Of a DNA stretch of 64,000 nt, positions 33,778 through 41,520 are shown piece by piece. A program made the position numbers and the translations under genes. Below the pieces are notes generated by a model. The model did not search any database, had not been told where the DNA came from, and saw only the letters and a list, made by a program, of their open reading frames with translations. Origin of the DNA: Chryseobacterium shigense. GTDB lineage: Bacteria; Bacteroidota; Bacteroidia; Flavobacteriales; Weeksellaceae. Location: positions 1,159,336-1,223,335 of the forward strand of contig NZ_FTNY01000001.1 in assembly GCF_900156575.1 (NCBI RefSeq). Reading direction: 5' to 3'. The stretch's first letter is position 1. Every line of letters starts with the position of its first letter.

Positions 33778-34439
33778 GCAAGCTTCACATCGACAGTATC
33801 ACCAAATCTTTTGGCGGAAGAAAAATTCTGCAGGACATCTACCTGAGCTGTGAGACCGGTAAGATTGCAGGTATTCTGGGTCCTTCGGGTGGTGGTAAAT
33901 CTACCTTGCTGGAAATTATTTTTGGAACAGTAAAAGGAGATACGCAGTTTATTAAGTTGGATGAAACTGTTCTTAAAAGCTTATACGACAGAAAAAATAA
34001 AATTGCGTATCTACCTCAGTGCTCTTCATTTCTTCCAAAAGAATGTAAAATAAGAAAGCTTATTCCTTTATTCTGTACCCGGGAAAATACGGAAAAACTT
34101 TACGGCTTAAAAATGATACAACCGTTTTTGGATGAAACCGTAAGAAACCTTTCTGGCGGTGAAAAAAAAATCATTGAAACCTTGATTATTACTTATTCAG
34201 ATGTGAAATTTGTTTTGCTGGACGAACCTTTCAGTGGTGTTTCTCCGAAAGCTGTTGACGAATTGGAAAAGATCATTACAAGCCAGGCCCGGTATAAAGG
34301 TATCATCATCTCTGATCATCATTACAAGACTTTATTACATATGGCTGATGATCTTTATCTGCTTTCGGACACTTATTTAAGGAAAGTGGAAGGCGTTAAA
34401 GAACTACAGCAATTCAATTACCTTCCTAAAAATCAATAA
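33774..34439 (+). CDS. ABC-type ATPase (single nucleotide-binding domain)
   Basis: From the ATG at 33774 the product is 221 residues, starting MSKLHIDSITKSFGGRKILQDI. Walker A is GPSGGGKST (about 35-43), the Q-loop is AYLPQCSSFLPKE, the signature is LSGGEKK, Walker B is VLLDEPFSGVSPKAVDEL and the H-loop is SDHHYKT. It is a complete ATPase subunit but has no recognisable permease next to it, only the 92-residue membrane protein with which it overlaps. Substrate unknown. A longer upstream frame (from 33711) is not favoured because it starts inside the membrane-protein gene. Confidence 0.88.
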   Translation: MSKLHIDSITKSFGGRKILQDIYLSCETGKIAGILGPSGGGKSTLLEIIFGTVKGDTQFIKLDETVLKSLYDRKNKIAYLPQCSSFLPKECKIRKLIPLFCTRENTEKLYGLKMIQPFLDETVRNLSGGEKKIIETLIITYSDVKFVLLDEPFSGVSPKAVDELEKIITSQARYKGIIISDHHYKTLLHMADDLYLLSDTYLRKVEGVKELQQFNYLPKNQ

Positions 34440-34558
34440 TTGCATGAATATCATCAGCAGTAGGCGATTAATGAAGAATTTCATGTGCATTTCGGAGGAT
34501 ATTGATCAATTTAAGCAAATAGAACAATATTTTAATGATCAAAAAAACATTTAATTTA

Positions 34559-34566
34559 TATATTTG
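34559..34566 (+). promoter_or_regulatory. Candidate -7 element TATATTTG
   Basis: TATATTTG (TAnnTTTG) lies 22 nt before the ATG at 34589. Confidence 0.45.
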
Positions 34567-34588
34567 AGGGATCAAAAAATTTCATAGA

Positions 34589-35386
34589 ATGATTTCCGTA
34601 AACAGAGCATTGTACTTATCCGCTTTCAGTCTTTTTTCCTTAGCATTTGTGAAAGGACAGAATAAAGTTCCTTTTGGTGTTGTAAAAGCTGAAGAAGGCT
34701 ACGCCAATGTACGTGTCCACAAGGATGACTACAGAAAAATCGTAGACAAGATCAGGATGCGTAAAGGGGATGTATTTGTTTATGTAAAACCTGCCCCGGG
34801 AGAAACGGAATGGATATGGATCAAATATCCCGAAAAGCAGGATGAGGAAAAACCTTTTGTGAGATATGAAAATCTTGAAAAGGAAGGAATGGTGAATAAG
34901 GGCCGTATCGCTTTTATCGACCAGCTTCCACAGTTTACGCCGTCTAAATCCAAAAACGGAAAATCACTCATCTTTACGGACAACAGCAATCCTAAAATAC
35001 CTGCTTCCCAGAGAACCAAAGTAGTGATTGATGTTTATCCTTCCAATGCCGGTTACAGAAAACAGGAAAAAGATACAGATGGAAAGATCCTTACGATTGA
35101 TAAGGTAAAACCGTGGGGAATCAAGGATGCACTTCCGGAAGGCATGACTGAGATCAAATCGATCCGTGTGCAGCAGCCTGGACGAGGTTCTGTTTTTGTA
35201 AGAGAGGCCATTAAAAACATGTTCCAGCCTACTATGGATTTCAATAACGTAGGAGTAACTGCTCTGGACAATGATCACCTCTATCTTTATATGATCAACG
35301 GCTCGGGTGAAAACCGATACATCACGCTTTGGGCCATCAAGGAAGGAAGAGTGATGAGCCAGATTATTTACAATAGTCCGGAATAA
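34589..35386 (+). CDS. Uncharacterised exported protein
   Basis: This is a 265-residue secreted protein. The signal peptide MISVNRALYLSAFSLFSLAFVKGQ has a cleavable region near residue 22-24. The N-terminal part of the mature protein (VVKAEEGYANVRVHKDDYRKIVDKIRMRKGDVFVYVKPAPGE) reads like an SH3-type fold, with the GYANVR of bacterial SH3b domains. The C-terminal half is a separate domain I do not recognise. It may bind cell-wall or surface components; the function is unknown. The cobalamin riboswitch promoter begins right after its stop. Confidence 0.7.
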   Translation: MISVNRALYLSAFSLFSLAFVKGQNKVPFGVVKAEEGYANVRVHKDDYRKIVDKIRMRKGDVFVYVKPAPGETEWIWIKYPEKQDEEKPFVRYENLEKEGMVNKGRIAFIDQLPQFTPSKSKNGKSLIFTDNSNPKIPASQRTKVVIDVYPSNAGYRKQEKDTDGKILTIDKVKPWGIKDALPEGMTEIKSIRVQQPGRGSVFVREAIKNMFQPTMDFNNVGVTALDNDHLYLYMINGSGENRYITLWAIKEGRVMSQIIYNSPE

Positions 35387-35419
35387 TTGCCGTTTTTCTC
35401 TCTAATATTCTTATTTTTG
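35387..35419 (+). promoter_or_regulatory. Candidate promoter of the cobalamin-riboswitch transcript
   Basis: TTG at 35387-35389 and TATTTTTG at 35412-35419 are separated by 22 nt, within the Bacteroidota range. It begins just past the preceding gene's stop and points at the riboswitch. Confidence 0.5.
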
Positions 35420-35439
35420 CCCTGAAAAAGTATAACGCT

Positions 35440-35602
35440 TATTCATCACAGAAACTGGTTCTGCTTAACGCAGATGAAAAGGGAACCGTGTGAAAATCAC
35501 GGACTGTCGCGCAACTGTAAGTAACTGAAGTCTTTATCAAGGATCCACTGTGCAGCGCACGGGAAGGAGATAAATGATGTTACAAGTCAGGAGACCTGCC
35601 TA
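35440..35602 (+). ncRNA. Cobalamin (adenosylcobalamin-type) riboswitch aptamer
   Basis: Hallmarks are present in order: GGTTCTGCTTAACGCAGATG, AAAAGGGAAccGTGTGAAAATCACGG, CTGTCGCGCAACTGTAA and, after a variable arm (GCGCACGGGAAGGAG), the B12 box AAGTCAGGAGACCTGCC ending at 35600. This is the standard core of a cobalamin riboswitch. It is followed at 35733 by an acyl-CoA thioesterase, an unexpected partner; the class usually controls cobalamin uptake or synthesis. Downstream a 7-bp stem CAGGAAT/ATTCCTG may belong to the expression platform. Confidence 0.93.
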
Positions 35603-35732
35603 TTTCTTAAACAAGAAACTTTCGCGATTTGAAGTTTATTGATCTGATGGACTGCTTCAGGAATTCCTATGATTCCTGTCATGGCTCTGTTATTTTGATA
35701 GTCTTTCATTTCGCATTAATTAATAATGAAAT

Positions 35733-36116
35733 ATGACGACAGAAGAAAGAATTGCAGCATCCGAAACAAGAATTTTTAAAGCGGTTTTCCCAAACACCAC
35801 CAACCATTACGATACTCTTTTCGGAGGTACTGCTATGCAGCTGATGGATGAAGTAGCCTTTATCACGGCAACCCGTTTCGCAAGAAAACGAGTGGTAACC
35901 GTAAGCAGCGATAAAATCGATTTTAAAAAACCAATTCCTGCAGGAACGATTGTAGAACTGATCGGGAAAGTTTCCTATGTCGGGAAAACGAGTATGAAGG
36001 TGAATGTAGAGATCTATACAGAGCAAATGTACTCTTATGAAAGAGAAAGAGCGATCGTTGGAGATTTTACTTTTGTGGCGATTGACGAAGAAAAAAAGCC
36101 TATCAGAATACTATAA
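35733..36116 (+). CDS. Acyl-CoA thioesterase, hotdog fold (YciA-like)
   Basis: This 127-residue hotdog protein hydrolyses acyl-CoA to free acid and CoA. FPNTTNHYDTLFGGTAMQLMDEVAFITATRFARKRVVTVSSDKIDFKKPIPAGTIVELIG carries the YciA pattern (N-x-x-x-T-L-F-G-G-x-x-M-x-x-M-D). It is the first gene downstream of the cobalamin riboswitch and would be repressed by cobalamin if the riboswitch acts on it. No other cobalamin gene is near. A GC-rich hairpin follows the stop. Confidence 0.9.
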   Translation: MTTEERIAASETRIFKAVFPNTTNHYDTLFGGTAMQLMDEVAFITATRFARKRVVTVSSDKIDFKKPIPAGTIVELIGKVSYVGKTSMKVNVEIYTEQMYSYERERAIVGDFTFVAIDEEKKPIRIL

Positions 36117-36124
36117 TTGATAAG

Positions 36125-36152
36125 TTTTCGGGCGGCCAAAGGCCGCCCGAAA
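36125..36152. repeat. 12-bp GC-rich hairpin TTTCGGGCGGCC / GGCCGCCCGAAA
   Basis: Perfect arms at 36126-36137 and 36141-36152 with a 3-nt AAA loop lie between the convergent thioesterase and HD-domain genes. There is no T-run on either side, but it is stable enough to block read-through. Its GC content stands out from the AT-rich surroundings. Confidence 0.7.
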
Positions 36153-36202
36153 CTAATATAAAAACAGTAAGTTAAAAACTACTGTATTCATTGACTGTAC
36201 CA

Positions 36203-36793
36203 TTATCTCACGACTTTGTCAGTATCCAAGCTTCTGCTCAGCAAGGTTTGAAAAGCCTCCCCCATTTCATCCGATGCTCTGGTAATGGCATTTTCAAGCA
36301 TATTTCTGATCTGCTTTTCGGTAACGCCGGCTTCTGTCCAGCTTTTTCCTGAAGTGTGAGCGTTTAAAATAAACGGCATAATCCTGTCGATGGAGCACGC
36401 AAAAATAGCATCCGGAGTTTTTTCTTCTTCAAATTCAAGCCACAGCTCAAAAAAATCGGTGCGTAAAGGTTCATCAAGAATCCCGAAGATCTTCTGGGCT
36501 GAAATTTTCTCTCTCTCAAACTTCCCGACCATTGCTTTTTCATCAAAAAGGAAAGTATCTCCCGCTTCTATCTCCACCAGATCATGGATGGAAAGCATTC
36601 TTATGACTCTTAAAAGATCAATATCCGCCCTGTTTTTAGCATAAGGATAAAGAATCTGGGCCAGAATAATGATCTGCCAGGAATGCTCGGCTGTATTTTC
36701 TCTTCTGGAATCGTCCGCATTATAATTTCTTCTCTGTACATTTTTCAGGGCATCTACGGCCAGGATAAAATCGATCTCCTTCTGTATTTTCAT
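36203..36793 (-). CDS. HD-domain phosphohydrolase (YfbR/nucleotidase-like)
   Basis: This 196-residue hydrolase has the HD metal-binding pattern: NTAEHSWQIIILAQIL (first His), LSIHDLVEIEAGDTF (His-Asp), and later a conserved Asp in ACSIDRIMPFIL. It matches HD-domain families related to 5'-deoxynucleotidase YfbR. The likely role is cytoplasmic nucleotide hydrolysis; the substrate is not determined. Lies between convergent genes; no partner seen. Confidence 0.87.
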   Translation of the reverse strand: MKIQKEIDFILAVDALKNVQRRNYNADDSRRENTAEHSWQIIILAQILYPYAKNRADIDLLRVIRMLSIHDLVEIEAGDTFLFDEKAMVGKFEREKISAQKIFGILDEPLRTDFFELWLEFEEEKTPDAIFACSIDRIMPFILNAHTSGKSWTEAGVTEKQIRNMLENAITRASDEMGEAFQTLLSRSLDTDKVVR

Positions 36794-36805
36794 TTTCTTT
36801 TTTTA

Positions 36806-37486
36806 TTATTTAGATGATTTTTTAACCACCCATTTATTATTGATCTTCTCTCTTATTGTTATTTTTGGGGGTTCTTCACTTACATCTCCAATTTTTTCAT
36901 ATACTAAATCGATCCCTTTATTAGGAATCACCTGATATTCATAAGTATAATGAAGTGAAGCTCCTGATCTTGCATAAGTAATTAGTCGTTTACGTTCGTA
37001 ATCTACTTCAAACATTCCCTGATAATTGCTTGCAATGTTGGTGAGTTCTTTACTTGGTACGAATTGGTTTTGAGTTGAATTAAAGACATAGACATCATAG
37101 GAAGCACTACTATAATTCCCTAAATTACCATTTCTGAGTGCAATATCTTCTGTCCCGTCAAAATTGAAATCTCCAAAGACAACGGGGCTTTCATAGACCA
37201 TTTCCGGAGTAAGGGATATTACGTTTACTTTTGAAGGTTTAAAGCTTTCTTTAAATGATAAAACCAGGTTATCTGAAACCAGTGTTTGTATTTTTTCACC
37301 ATTTTTATTGAACAAAACGACATTGGCTTTATGTCCGCACTGGTCGGTCAGGCATTCTTCAACATCAATGTCGGTATTGTATTTTTTAGATGCGCCTTCA
37401 ATGGCAAAACGGTATTGTCCGAAGCATAGAGGTCCAAGCAGCAGCAGCGCTGATAAAGACTTATAAAATAGAGCTGTATTGATCAT
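36806..37486 (-). CDS. XAC2610-like exported protein
   Basis: From the ATG at 37486 this 226-residue protein has a signal peptide (MINTALFYKSLSALLLLGPLCFGQ). The mature part contains SPVVFGDFNFDGTEDIALRNGNLGNYSSASYDVYVFN, a DxNxDGxxD-type loop as in FG-GAP/XAC2610-related proteins, which binds calcium in related families, and a beta-rich remainder. A longer frame upstream (from 37531) is rejected because it would bury the signal peptide. Function unknown; likely periplasmic or surface. Confidence 0.78.
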   Translation of the reverse strand: MINTALFYKSLSALLLLGPLCFGQYRFAIEGASKKYNTDIDVEECLTDQCGHKANVVLFNKNGEKIQTLVSDNLVLSFKESFKPSKVNVISLTPEMVYESPVVFGDFNFDGTEDIALRNGNLGNYSSASYDVYVFNSTQNQFVPSKELTNIASNYQGMFEVDYERKRLITYARSGASLHYTYEYQVIPNKGIDLVYEKIGDVSEEPPKITIREKINNKWVVKKSSK

Positions 37487-37600
37487 GGGTGATTGGGTAT
37501 TATTGGGGTTGTTCAAACAAATTCTATGCAAAAATAAGGGTTTTGGCCGAAAGCTATTTCATATAACAGATTAGTTGTATTTTTATTAAAAATATATAAC

Positions 37601-38935
37601 ATGGCTCCAGAATTCAATTACCCAACGGAAATTAAAGGAACAAGAAAGCTGTATTCTGTACTGAAAGGGTTGAAAAATCCTTTAGACGTTATTAGCAGAA
37701 ACCATGAAATTGCAGGAGATAACTATTGCATCAAATCAAGTTTGACTCATAAAAACTTTATTTTTTCTCAGGACAAAGAATTCACAGAATATATTTTAAA
37801 GCAAAATCATAAAAACTATGATAAATCCGAGATACAGTCCATCACTTTAGGAAAATATCTGGGAAATGGTTTGCTCACAAACAATGGAAAAGACTGGCTA
37901 AAGCAAAGAAGACTGATCCAACCGGGTTTCAGTAAAGCGAAAATCAGTAACCTTGTTTCCATTATGGAAGAAGAAATTGATAAGGCTTTTCAGTCATTTA
38001 AACCTGAACAAGATCTGGATCTGTATCATTTCTTTCACAAACTCGCTTTTAATATTGTGGCCAAAACTCTTTTCAGTTCTGATATTGATGAAAATCGGGT
38101 TCAGGAACTGGGTACAATTATTACGGAAGTTCAGGAAGTTTTCACGAAAGAAGTCCGTATGCCTTTCTATTCTCAAATTCTGAAATTTTTGGGCGTGCTC
38201 GACAAGACTCTTAAAAAGAGCGAAAGAGCAAAGGCTATTATTCAAGGAGTTTTAGATAAGCGAAGAAATTCAACGGAAGAGAAAAATGATTTGCTGGACA
38301 TGCTTATCCAGACAAGATATGAAGACACACAACTTCCGATGTCTGATGAACAACTGGTGGATGAAATGCTGATCCTCTTCATTGCAGGCCATGAAACAAC
38401 AGCCAATGCTTTAACTTTCATCTTTTTCGAAATCAGTCAGAACCCTGAAACGGAGGAAAAATTAAGAAAAGAAATCACAGACGAACATGAAATGGTATTT
38501 GCTTCTGAGAACTTAATGAAAAAATCTTTTACTTCAAATGTCATCAAAGAAGCGATGCGACTCCATTCTCCAGCCTGGGCTATAGATCGTCAGGCTTTGG
38601 AAAATGATAGTTTCAAAGAATATTCCTGGCCGAAAGACACCTTGATTATACTGTATATCAGCGGCCTTCACCGAAATCCGGAATACTGGAAAGATCCAAA
38701 CTCTTTTATTCCGGAGCGTTTTGACGATGAAAATGCAAAGAATTTTGCTTACTACCCTTTTGGTTCAGGTCCCAGACTCTGTATTGGTGAACACTTTGCC
38801 ATGATGGAAATGGCTCTTATCGTCCGTAAATTCTACAAACATTTCACTTTTATATCTTATCAGAAAGAATTAGAGAAAAAAGCTCTAGTTACGTTAAGGA
38901 CTACAAGTTTAAAAGGAAAATTATCAACAATTTGA
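37601..38935 (+). CDS. Cytochrome P450
   Basis: This is a 444-residue soluble P450. The I-helix oxygen-activation motif AGHETT is at residues 262-267, ExxR is E317-R320, the meander is PERF, and the heme loop FGSGPRLCIGEHFA has Cys394 as thiolate ligand. It is a haem mono-oxygenase of the bacterial CYP type, probably hydroxylating a lipid or aromatic. No ferredoxin or ferredoxin reductase is nearby, so redox partners must be supplied from elsewhere. It stands alone ahead of the PadR-PspC operon. Confidence 0.95.
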   Translation: MAPEFNYPTEIKGTRKLYSVLKGLKNPLDVISRNHEIAGDNYCIKSSLTHKNFIFSQDKEFTEYILKQNHKNYDKSEIQSITLGKYLGNGLLTNNGKDWLKQRRLIQPGFSKAKISNLVSIMEEEIDKAFQSFKPEQDLDLYHFFHKLAFNIVAKTLFSSDIDENRVQELGTIITEVQEVFTKEVRMPFYSQILKFLGVLDKTLKKSERAKAIIQGVLDKRRNSTEEKNDLLDMLIQTRYEDTQLPMSDEQLVDEMLILFIAGHETTANALTFIFFEISQNPETEEKLRKEITDEHEMVFASENLMKKSFTSNVIKEAMRLHSPAWAIDRQALENDSFKEYSWPKDTLIILYISGLHRNPEYWKDPNSFIPERFDDENAKNFAYYPFGSGPRLCIGEHFAMMEMALIVRKFYKHFTFISYQKELEKKALVTLRTTSLKGKLSTI

Positions 38936-39040
38936 CCATGTTTTTATTTAATGTGTATTTCCTGAAATTGATCCATAAAAATAATTAATCTGATTTTCAA
39001 TCAGTTACATAATTAATTTATATTTTTTCACTACTTTGTA

Positions 39041-39072
39041 TTGCATATTACCATTTTAATTACATATCTTTG
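39041..39072 (+). promoter_or_regulatory. Promoter of padR-pspC with overlapping palindrome
   Basis: TTG (39041-39043), 21 nt, TATCTTTG (39065-39072) is a good Bacteroidota promoter. The inverted repeat TTACAT (39060-39065) / ATGTAA (39075-39080) straddles the -7 element, the position of an autoregulatory PadR operator. Confidence 0.6.
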
Positions 39073-39150
39073 TAATGTAAAATAAGAAGAGGCTCATCTA
39101 GCTAGGAGTATTCTTCTTACCATATAACTAATTAACAAAACCTATTAAAG

Positions 39151-39480
39151 ATGAATACTGAAAATACCAAAGCGCAAATGCGCAAAGGGATTCTGGAATT
39201 CTGTATTTTAAGTCTCATCAACCACCGCGAAATGTATGTTTCCGACCTGATTGATGAACTTAAAAAAGGAAAACTGGATGTAGTGGAAGGCACCCTCTAT
39301 CCTCTTCTTACAAGACTGAAAAATGGAGAATTTCTTTCCTACAGATGGGAAGAGTCTACAGGAGGACCACCAAGAAAATATTATCAGATCACAGAAAAAG
39401 GAAAACTTTTCCTGACTGAACTACAAAATACCTGGGCAGAGCTGACAGCGTCAGTCAATCAAATCACTCAAAAAATATAA
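39151..39480 (+). CDS. PadR family transcriptional regulator
   Basis: This 109-residue winged-helix repressor has KGILEFCILSLINHREMYVSDLIDELKKGKLDVVEGTLYPLLTRLKNGEFLSYRWEESTGGPPRKYYQITEKG, the PadR recognition helix and wing. PadR regulators commonly control the gene next to them; here it is 11 nt ahead of a PspC-domain membrane protein, and the palindrome at 39060-39080 is a candidate operator. It is normal length for a short PadR. Confidence 0.93.
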   Translation: MNTENTKAQMRKGILEFCILSLINHREMYVSDLIDELKKGKLDVVEGTLYPLLTRLKNGEFLSYRWEESTGGPPRKYYQITEKGKLFLTELQNTWAELTASVNQITQKI

Positions 39481-39491
39481 AAAACAAAGCT

Positions 39492-41210
39492 ATGAACAAG
39501 ACACTCTCAATAGGACTCGCAGGTTTTTCTTTCACGATAGAAGAACACGCATATATAAAGCTCAGCGATTACCTGAATGCACTGAGAAGCTCATTGGATG
39601 CTTCAGAGGAGGAGGAGGTAATGCATGATATAGAAATAAGAATGGTTGAAATCTTCAGAGATTCTTTAGGAAAACGTGAAGTAATCAACGATACAGACGT
39701 AGAAAAAGTAATTGCACAGATTGGATCTCCTGAAAAGATCGAAGAGCAGGAAGAAGCTTACTTTTCTGAGAAAAATACAAGAAAAACAGCTCAGTCAGGC
39801 GCAGAATATACAGATAAGAAACAGCTGTTCCGTGATCCTGAAAGACAAAAAGTAGCAGGAGTATGTGCAGGACTTGCCCACTATGTAGGAATGGATATTA
39901 CGGCAATGAGAGCCATCTGGTTGGGGATATTTATTCTGGGTATTTTCACCGCAGCTATTTCTTCTTCACTGATCGGTCTTCTTTATGTCATTCTCTGGAT
40001 TGTACTTCCAAGAGCGGAAACCGCTGCTGATTTTCTGAAAATGAAGGGAAAGCCTATGAACTTCGACAATCTTAAAAATGAGTCTAATAAATTGGTTCAG
40101 TTTGCCAACGAATCTACTCAGAGAGTCGGAGAAATGTACAACGAATCCAAGCCTTACATTGACAATGCGGGCAGCGGAGTTTGGAACATCATCAAATATT
40201 TTGTAGGATCTATCTTTGTATTAATGGCAGTAGGAAGCATCATCGGTATATTTGTCATCTTCGGATTATTCGGTATGGATGCAGATTTTCCAGGGGCTAA
40301 TGAAATGAGATTCTACATGGATGATAACGGTCTGGATAAAGTTCTGGTAGCCATTATGATCATCGGATGTCTGATTCCTACGATTCTGTTCAGTTTGTTG
40401 AGTATCCGTATATTCTCCCCAAAAACAAAGCTTAGAAATATCGGATGGGTGATCGGTGCATTATTTCTTATATTGATTGGCCTGGGAACCTATTTCGGAG
40501 TGAGCATGGCGAAGAAAAACCTGATCTATAAAGGCAGCAAGGAAGACACAGAAAATATTGCGATCAACACTACATCAGATACGCTTTATGTAGATTTGAA
40601 ACAAGTCAATATTCCTCAGAATTTCACAGCCTATGATGACGATATTTATTCTGACAAGAAAACGGTTTATAAAGAAGATTATATCTCTGTAGAGGTAACA
40701 AGAAAGCCGGAAGTGAAAACACCTTATCTGATCATTAAAAAAGAAGGAAACGGCTATAACGTTCCGGTTCAGATCAACGTACCTGTAGAAATCGTAGGTA
40801 ATAAGGTAATGCTTCCCAACTACATCAAGTATCCTTACGAACACCGATTCAGACATTACAGAGTGGATTATGAGCTGGTAGTTCCTCAGAATGCAGTGGT
40901 GATTCCATTGAAAAAAGACAGAATGGACTTTGACGGAGACCTGAACGGAGACGGAATCAATGATGACGATCAGGATCAGGACGAAAACGGAAAGATCAGA
41001 ATTGAAAAAAATAAGATCTCAGTCAATGGTTCTACCATAGAATACAACTCTGATGATAAAGACAGCATTATCATCAACGGGAAAAAAGTTCCGAATTCCC
41101 AGGCAGACAAAGTAATGGATTCTATGAAGTCTACGATCAAAAAAATGAATAAAAACGTAGACATCAAAATCAAGGACGGAAAAGACGAAATTTCCATACA
41201 AACTAAATAA
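39492..41210 (+). CDS. PspC-domain membrane protein (large form)
   Basis: This is a 572-residue membrane protein. The N-terminal cytoplasmic part (1-110) is helical (YLNALRSSLDASEEEEVMHDIEIRMVEIF). The PspC core is KQLFRDPERQKVAGVCAGLAHYVGMDITAMRAIW (about 115-150), followed by paired membrane segments and two more further on (near 235 and 290-345). The last 230 residues are a soluble, beta-rich region ending in an Asp/Gly-rich run (DFDGDLNGDGINDDDQDQD). The PadR-PspC pairing suggests envelope-stress response. It is followed by a hairpin at 41233-41266. Confidence 0.9.
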   Translation: MNKTLSIGLAGFSFTIEEHAYIKLSDYLNALRSSLDASEEEEVMHDIEIRMVEIFRDSLGKREVINDTDVEKVIAQIGSPEKIEEQEEAYFSEKNTRKTAQSGAEYTDKKQLFRDPERQKVAGVCAGLAHYVGMDITAMRAIWLGIFILGIFTAAISSSLIGLLYVILWIVLPRAETAADFLKMKGKPMNFDNLKNESNKLVQFANESTQRVGEMYNESKPYIDNAGSGVWNIIKYFVGSIFVLMAVGSIIGIFVIFGLFGMDADFPGANEMRFYMDDNGLDKVLVAIMIIGCLIPTILFSLLSIRIFSPKTKLRNIGWVIGALFLILIGLGTYFGVSMAKKNLIYKGSKEDTENIAINTTSDTLYVDLKQVNIPQNFTAYDDDIYSDKKTVYKEDYISVEVTRKPEVKTPYLIIKKEGNGYNVPVQINVPVEIVGNKVMLPNYIKYPYEHRFRHYRVDYELVVPQNAVVIPLKKDRMDFDGDLNGDGINDDDQDQDENGKIRIEKNKISVNGSTIEYNSDDKDSIIINGKKVPNSQADKVMDSMKSTIKKMNKNVDIKIKDGKDEISIQTK

Positions 41211-41382
41211 TTAACTTCAGAGAGTGCAGGAGGTGTGAATGGAAGGCAATCGTTTGAAATTCACACTCTTCTTCTCTCAGAAAACAAAAAAAATATGATT
41301 ATTTAGTTCGCTATGTTAAAAAAATGTTATACATTCGTATAGTTAAAAAAATTAACCAAATCAATAAAAAAATACCTTAACC
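41211..41382. other. Leader region of a predicted small gene, with hairpin
   Basis: A hairpin GTGTGAAT/ATTCACAC (41233-41240 and 41259-41266), followed by a pyrimidine tract, may terminate the PadR-PspC transcript. Further on TTCG (41307-41310), 19 nt, TACATTCG (41330-41337) is a promoter-like pair with C replacing T at the same place in both boxes. The A-rich stretch before 41383 is typical of Bacteroidota translation starts. Confidence 0.45.
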
Positions 41383-41445
41383 ATGGTACAAGTTGCATTA
41401 GAAATTGTAATGAAAATCGTAGATTTAATCAGCGGTTTGTTTTAA
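41383..41445 (+). CDS. Predicted 20-residue amphipathic peptide
   Basis: ATG at 41383 to TAA at 41443-41445 gives 20 residues: MVQVALEIVMKIVDLISGLF. Polar residues Q3, E7, K11, D14 and S17 fall on one helical face and the rest is hydrophobic, so it should form a membrane-active amphipathic helix, like phenol-soluble modulins or the toxins of type I systems (analogy in style only). An intrinsic terminator starts 27 nt after the stop, which supports a separate transcript. It is too short for most gene callers. No homologue is known to me. Alternatives: leader peptide, or chance ORF. Confidence 0.5.
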   Translation: MVQVALEIVMKIVDLISGLF

Positions 41446-41470
41446 GAGCGATAATATTTCAATATATTTG
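41436..41470 (+). promoter_or_regulatory. Candidate promoter of the acyltransferase gene
   Basis: TTTG (41436-41439), 23 nt, TATATTTG (41463-41470). It overlaps the end of the small ORF; transcription would begin within or just before the terminator hairpin at 41472, so the hairpin would be the 5' end of the next mRNA or be skipped. Confidence 0.4.
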
Positions 41471-41471
41471 T

Positions 41472-41507
41472 AAAGTATAACCTGTTTGGTTATACTTTTT
41501 TGTTTTT
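41472..41507 (+). terminator. Intrinsic terminator after the small peptide ORF
   Basis: AAAGTATAACC (41472-41482), loop TGTTT, GGTTATACTTT (41488-41498), then a T-rich run. A perfect 11-bp stem. Confidence 0.9.
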
Positions 41508-41520
41508 AATCTAAAGATAT

